Positions 59,183 through 64,000 of a stretch of 64,000 nt of DNA are shown piece by piece. Position 1 is the stretch's first letter. Each line of letters starts with the position of its first letter. Below the pieces are notes generated by a model. It had not been told where the DNA came from, searched no databases, and was given only the letters and a program-made list of their open reading frames with translations. Source of the DNA: Renibacterium sp. (GTDB lineage Bacteria; Actinomycetota; Actinomycetes; Actinomycetales; Micrococcaceae); NCBI GenBank assembly GCA_017419405.1, contig JAFOLH010000015.1, positions 337,883 through 401,882 on the forward strand, given 5' to 3'. The position numbers were made by a program, and so were the translations under genes.

Positions 59183-60310
59183 TCAGTAGGGCGAGACCAC
59201 TACTTCGACGCGTTGGAACTCCTTCAAATCCGAATATCCGGTGGTGGCCATCGAGCGGCGCAATGCGCCCATCAGGTTCGAGCTGCCGTTCGAGTGGTGC
59301 GCCGGTCCGAAGAGCACTTCCTGCAACGGGCCGACGGTCTCCAGCTTCACCCGGTCGCCACGCGGCAGCTCCGGATGATGCGATTCGGCACCCCAGTGCC
59401 AACCGCGGCCGGGGGCTTCTTCCGCCCGGGCCAACGCGGTACCGAGCATCACCGCGTCGGCGCCCATCGCAATCGCCTTCACGATGTCGCCCGAGGTGCC
59501 CATGCCGCCGTCGGCGATCACGTGCACATATCGGCCGCCGGACTCGTCCATGTAATCGCGACGGGCCGCAGCGACATCGGAAATGGCGCTCGCCATCGGC
59601 GAATGGATGCCCAGCGCCCGGCGCGTGGTGCTGCTGGCACCGCCGCCGAAGCCGACCAGGACGCCGGCAGCGCCGGTTCGCATCAAGTGCAGCGCCGGAG
59701 TGTATCCGGCCGCGCCGCCGACGATCACCGGGACATCGAGCTCATAGATGAATTGCTTGAGGTTGAGCGGCTCCTGGCCTTTGGAAACGTGTTCTGCGGA
59801 GACCGTGGTGCCCCGGATCACGAAGATGTCCACTCCGGCAGCTAGCACGGTCTTGTAGAACTCCTGCGTGCGCTGCGGGGTGAGCGCACCGGCCACGGTG
59901 ACTCCGGCGGCCCGGATTTCCGCCAACCGGGAAGTGATCAATTCCGCTTGCACGGGCGCCTGGTAGATGTCCTGCAGACGACGGGTCGCGGCTGCGCTCT
60001 CGGTGCTGGATGCCAACTCCGAAATCTCGAGGAGCACGCTTTCCGGATCCTCGTACCGGGTCCAGAGCCCCTCCAAATCGAGCACCCCGAGGCCGCCCAA
60101 TCCACCGAGTGCGATTGCGGTGGCCGGCGACATCACCGAGTCCATCGGGGCCGCGATCACCGGGGTCTCGAACTGGTAGGCGTCGATCTGCCAGCCAATC
60201 GACACGTCCTGCGGATCCCGGGTGCGCCGCGATGGCACGATCGCGATTTCGTCGAGGGAATAAGCCCTGCGTCCCCGTTTTCCGCGGCCGATCTCAATCT
60301 CGTAAGTCAC
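59183..60310 (-). CDS. guaB3: GuaB3-family protein (IMP dehydrogenase-like, without catalytic Cys)
   Basis: A 375-residue TIM-barrel of the IMPDH/GMPR family without CBS domains. Typical parts are VIAAPMDSVMSPATAIALGGLGGLGVL, VIVGGAAGYTPALHLMRTGAAGVLVGFGGG, ADGGMGTSGDIVKAIAMGADAVMLG. At the catalytic loop, where IMPDH and GMP reductase have GxxCTT, it has GGGASSTTR, and the whole protein contains no cysteine. Covalent IMPDH chemistry is therefore impossible. The guaB3-guaB adjacency matches mycobacteria and other actinobacteria. Confidence 0.9.
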   Translation of the reverse strand: MTYEIEIGRGKRGRRAYSLDEIAIVPSRRTRDPQDVSIGWQIDAYQFETPVIAAPMDSVMSPATAIALGGLGGLGVLDLEGLWTRYEDPESVLLEISELASSTESAAATRRLQDIYQAPVQAELITSRLAEIRAAGVTVAGALTPQRTQEFYKTVLAAGVDIFVIRGTTVSAEHVSKGQEPLNLKQFIYELDVPVIVGGAAGYTPALHLMRTGAAGVLVGFGGGASSTTRRALGIHSPMASAISDVAAARRDYMDESGGRYVHVIADGGMGTSGDIVKAIAMGADAVMLGTALARAEEAPGRGWHWGAESHHPELPRGDRVKLETVGPLQEVLFGPAHHSNGSSNLMGALRRSMATTGYSDLKEFQRVEVVVSPY

Positions 60311-60421
60311 CGCACCAGCCTACCGTGTCCCGCAGCACCGCACCCAACACGGCAACGCCTCCGAAATTGCCTGACGTCGCTGAAATTTCACCGGCGTCGG
60401 ACAAAATCGACGGCGTAGTCC

Positions 60422-61948
<1,527 letters not shown>

Positions 61949-62130
61949 TCAGGCGGGGGTACCGGGTGGGGTTTGCAACCGATGGCCGGCGCGTGATTAC
62001 GAGCCTGGCCTGTGCGCTATTCCGGGATTGGATACATCCTAAAACGAAACTGCGACGGCGCCTATTCCGCGGGCCGCCGCTGTGATCGATTTCACCGTCC
62101 GGACTGTCGGGGGCGGATAGAGTCAATGCT

Positions 62131-63105
62131 ATGACTCTGCAGTTGCGGGTGGTCAGTCCTCCGGGACTCACCGAACAAGTAATCGAACTGGCGACTGGAC
62201 AACTCGGCACCGCCGAAGTGGCGGTCTTCAAGGACGCCTCGATCCTGCCGGCCGGGGACGTGGTTTCGGTTCAGATCGCCCGGGAAGCCGCCGGCGAATT
62301 CATCGAGAAACTCGATGCCTTGGGCATCCCGGAATCGGGCTCGATCACCGTGGACACGCCCGAACTCGTGCTTTCCACCCGCGCCGAAGCCGCCTCGGAG
62401 GCTGCGCCCGGGGAAGGCGCCGACGCCGTCATCTGGGATGAGGTCGAAAAGAACACCAATGACGATGCCCGGCTGTCCTGGAGTTTCTTGGCTTTCCTGG
62501 TCATCGCGACCCAGCTGGCCGGAATCGGCATTGTCACGAATTCCACCATTGCAATCGTCGGCGCCATGGTGGTCGGCCCCGAATTCGGACCGCTCGCCGG
62601 GCTCGCCTTGGCGATTGTGGACCGGCGTTGGGCACTCGCCCGCCGGGCCGCCGCCGCGTTGCTGGTGGGATTCCCGGTAGCCATGGCACTGTGTGCGCTG
62701 GCAGTCTGGGCTTCACTCCCCCTGGGCTTCTTCGATCCGAATTCGATCAACCAAGGTGATTCCGCGGTGGAATTCATCTACCATCCCGGGCCGTTTTCCT
62801 TCATCGTCGCGGTACTCGCCGGAGCAGCCGGAATGATTTCCCTGATCGGCCGGAAGTCCGCCGTGCTGGTCGGCGTCTTCATCTCGGTGACCACGGTCCC
62901 GGCAGCCGGATTCGTCGCCGTGGCGCTGGTGCTCGGCGAGCCGGAAAAGGCCGCCGGCTCAGCGCTCCAATTACTGCTGAACCTCTTGGGCATCGTGGTC
63001 TCCGCGGTGCTGGTATTGGTCTTCTACCGGCTGGTCCGGGCCCGGAGGCCGCACCCCGCGGAGTTCAGCAGCAATCCCTATCGTGCCGGCCACCGAGCGA
63101 AATGA
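62131..63105 (+). CDS. DUF389-family membrane protein
   Basis: A 324-residue protein. An N-terminal soluble domain of about 110 residues (RVVSPPGLTEQVIELA, VVSVQIAREAAGEFIEKL) precedes helices at FLAFLVIATQLAGIGIVTNS, AIVGAMVVGPEFGPLAGLALAI, AAALLVGFPVAMALCALAVWA, FSFIVAVLAGAAGMISLI, VLVGVFISVTTVPAAGFVAVALVL and LLNLLGIVVSAVLVLVFYRLV. The GAMVVGPEFGPLAGLA motif marks DUF389 (TIGR00341-like). Function unknown. Confidence 0.88.
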   Translation: MTLQLRVVSPPGLTEQVIELATGQLGTAEVAVFKDASILPAGDVVSVQIAREAAGEFIEKLDALGIPESGSITVDTPELVLSTRAEAASEAAPGEGADAVIWDEVEKNTNDDARLSWSFLAFLVIATQLAGIGIVTNSTIAIVGAMVVGPEFGPLAGLALAIVDRRWALARRAAAALLVGFPVAMALCALAVWASLPLGFFDPNSINQGDSAVEFIYHPGPFSFIVAVLAGAAGMISLIGRKSAVLVGVFISVTTVPAAGFVAVALVLGEPEKAAGSALQLLLNLLGIVVSAVLVLVFYRLVRARRPHPAEFSSNPYRAGHRAK

Positions 63106-63114
63106 GCACCGGGC

Positions 63115-64000
63115 TCACGGGTCTTGGGACCAGCCGGTGGCGGCCAGCAACCGCTGGTTGAACACCGGCCCCAGGGTCGCGGAATAGTCCATGGTCAAGT
63201 GGTTGTCGTCGATGTAGACGAACATGTTGCCGACTTCGCCCGGGCACACCTCCTGGGTGCAGAGGTAGTCCGTCATGTCGAGCAGGAAAAGCCCCTCGGG
63301 TGGATCTGACACGGATTGGAAAGGGCTCGCCGCGGCGAACAACGACGATCGCGGCGGGTTGCATTGCGGGTCTTCGCTGCCTTTGCTGATCACGCATTCG
63401 GCCATGTTGAAACTGAACCTGGGGTTGTCCCGCATCGCGACCACCTGGATCCCCTGCGAGACGAGGTTGTTGGTGGCTTCGACGAAACCGGGGGTCAGGG
63501 TTTCATCCGATGATGACGGCTTGGCCACAGTGCCGACCATCAGGACGGCATCCGGCTTGCGTTCCGTCACGTAGTCGGTGGCTTCCTGGTTGAAGGCGTT
63601 GCAGTCCGCCGTGGCGCTGGGCACACTGACCGTGTAAGGGCAGGCCGCTTTGATGATCGAAACCAGCTGCCAGTTGTTCTCATCCGCTGCGTATTGCAGG
63701 GCCGGCATCCACTGCTGGGAATGCGAGTCGCCGATCACCACGATCGATTTGCCCGGCGCATTGCTGTTCGCATGCGCACGGCAGACCGATTTGATGTCTG
63801 GCACGTCGCTGGCCCATCGGCCTTCGCAATCCGAACCCAGCACCGCGAACTGTTCCCAAATGCCGGCTGGTGCGGGTTGGATCGGCGCGTTGGGATTGCC
63901 TTGGAACTCGAACCCCGGAATCAACGCAGCAGCACCGGGATTATCCGCCGAAGAATTCTTCGAGGCCTCAGCAACCTGGTTCTTCAGATAACCCTGCCAA
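63115..64000 (-). CDS. SGNH domain of an acyltransferase-3 family protein (partial, N-terminus beyond window)
   Basis: The frame is open to the right edge, and the visible 295 residues are the C-terminal extracytoplasmic SGNH/GDSL-like domain found after acyltransferase-3 membrane domains: VVIGDSHSQQWMPAL holds the catalytic Ser, and IDDNHLTMDYS the Asp/His pair. Cys-rich regions (SVCRAH, AACPY, ADCNAF, AECVIS, YLCTQEVCPG) suggest disulfides outside the membrane. The N-terminal acyltransferase domain is expected beyond 64000. It would O-acetylate a cell-surface glycan. It is convergent with the DUF389 gene. Confidence 0.85.
   Translation of the reverse strand, partial: WQGYLKNQVAEASKNSSADNPGAAALIPGFEFQGNPNAPIQPAPAGIWEQFAVLGSDCEGRWASDVPDIKSVCRAHANSNAPGKSIVVIGDSHSQQWMPALQYAADENNWQLVSIIKAACPYTVSVPSATADCNAFNQEATDYVTERKPDAVLMVGTVAKPSSSDETLTPGFVEATNNLVSQGIQVVAMRDNPRFSFNMAECVISKGSEDPQCNPPRSSLFAAASPFQSVSDPPEGLFLLDMTDYLCTQEVCPGEVGNMFVYIDDNHLTMDYSATLGPVFNQRLLAATGWSQDP

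Overview
The window is chromosomal DNA of a GC-rich actinobacterium, most likely Micrococcaceae (Arthrobacter and relatives). This rests on actinobacterial gene orders: galU next to a RimJ-type acetyltransferase and a SepX/GlpR-like membrane protein, divergent from 5-formyl-THF cyclo-ligase and fmdB; guaA-DUF3817-SURF1; and guaB beside guaB3. GTG and TTG starts and 4-base stop/start overlaps are frequent. No database search was possible; names rest on motifs and context.

1-16.9 kb is a catabolic locus that appears to take indole-3-acetate (the plant hormone auxin) to TCA-cycle intermediates. It holds an iac-type set (iacA-F on +, iacG, a possible iacI and iacH on -), then the catechol ortho-cleavage and beta-ketoadipate genes (catB, catA, catC, catD, pcaF, pcaI, pcaJ) plus an aldehyde dehydrogenase. 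Regulation looks to be by a PAS-containing histidine kinase and a FixJ-type response regulator, not the MarR-type IacR of known clusters. Three related 15-bp imperfect palindromes lie in the three longest promoter-type gaps of the locus.

16.9-27.2 kb is a patchwork of regulator/enzyme pairs: XRE/SDR, PadR/UbiB-like kinase, an acyl-CoA dehydrogenase, HxlR with NmrA-like, deacetylase and aldo-keto reductase genes, and TetR with a quinone-oxidoreductase-like gene behind a 22-bp perfect palindrome.

27.2-36.7 kb is a visibly less GC-rich island ending at a tRNA-Ala gene. Its main content is a tightly coupled operon: excisionase-like HTH, N6-adenine DNA methyltransferase, a protein with both an Hsp90-like GHKL ATPase and a histidine-kinase core, a receiver-domain protein, and a PIN-like nuclease. 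This looks like a phosphorelay-controlled defence system and is the best candidate for an undescribed system here. Next to it are a wHTH/TIR-like (deoxyribosyltransferase-like) protein, a TetR remnant with its operator still present, and a recombinase-like HTH remnant.

36.8-64 kb is core chromosome: VOC protein, SepX/GlpR-like protein, RimJ, GalU (moeA missing from this group), 5-FTHF cyclo-ligase, FmdB, a SAF protein, a large helicase/nuclease-like protein with a broken Walker A motif, GMP synthetase, SURF1, an asymmetric heterodimeric ABC exporter, a serine hydrolase with an apparently leaderless promoter, a lone PTS EIIA next to glpD, a glutaminase-STAS-cNMP fusion, a cysteine-free GuaB3, IMP dehydrogenase, a DUF389 membrane protein and the end of an acyltransferase with an SGNH domain cut by the window edge.
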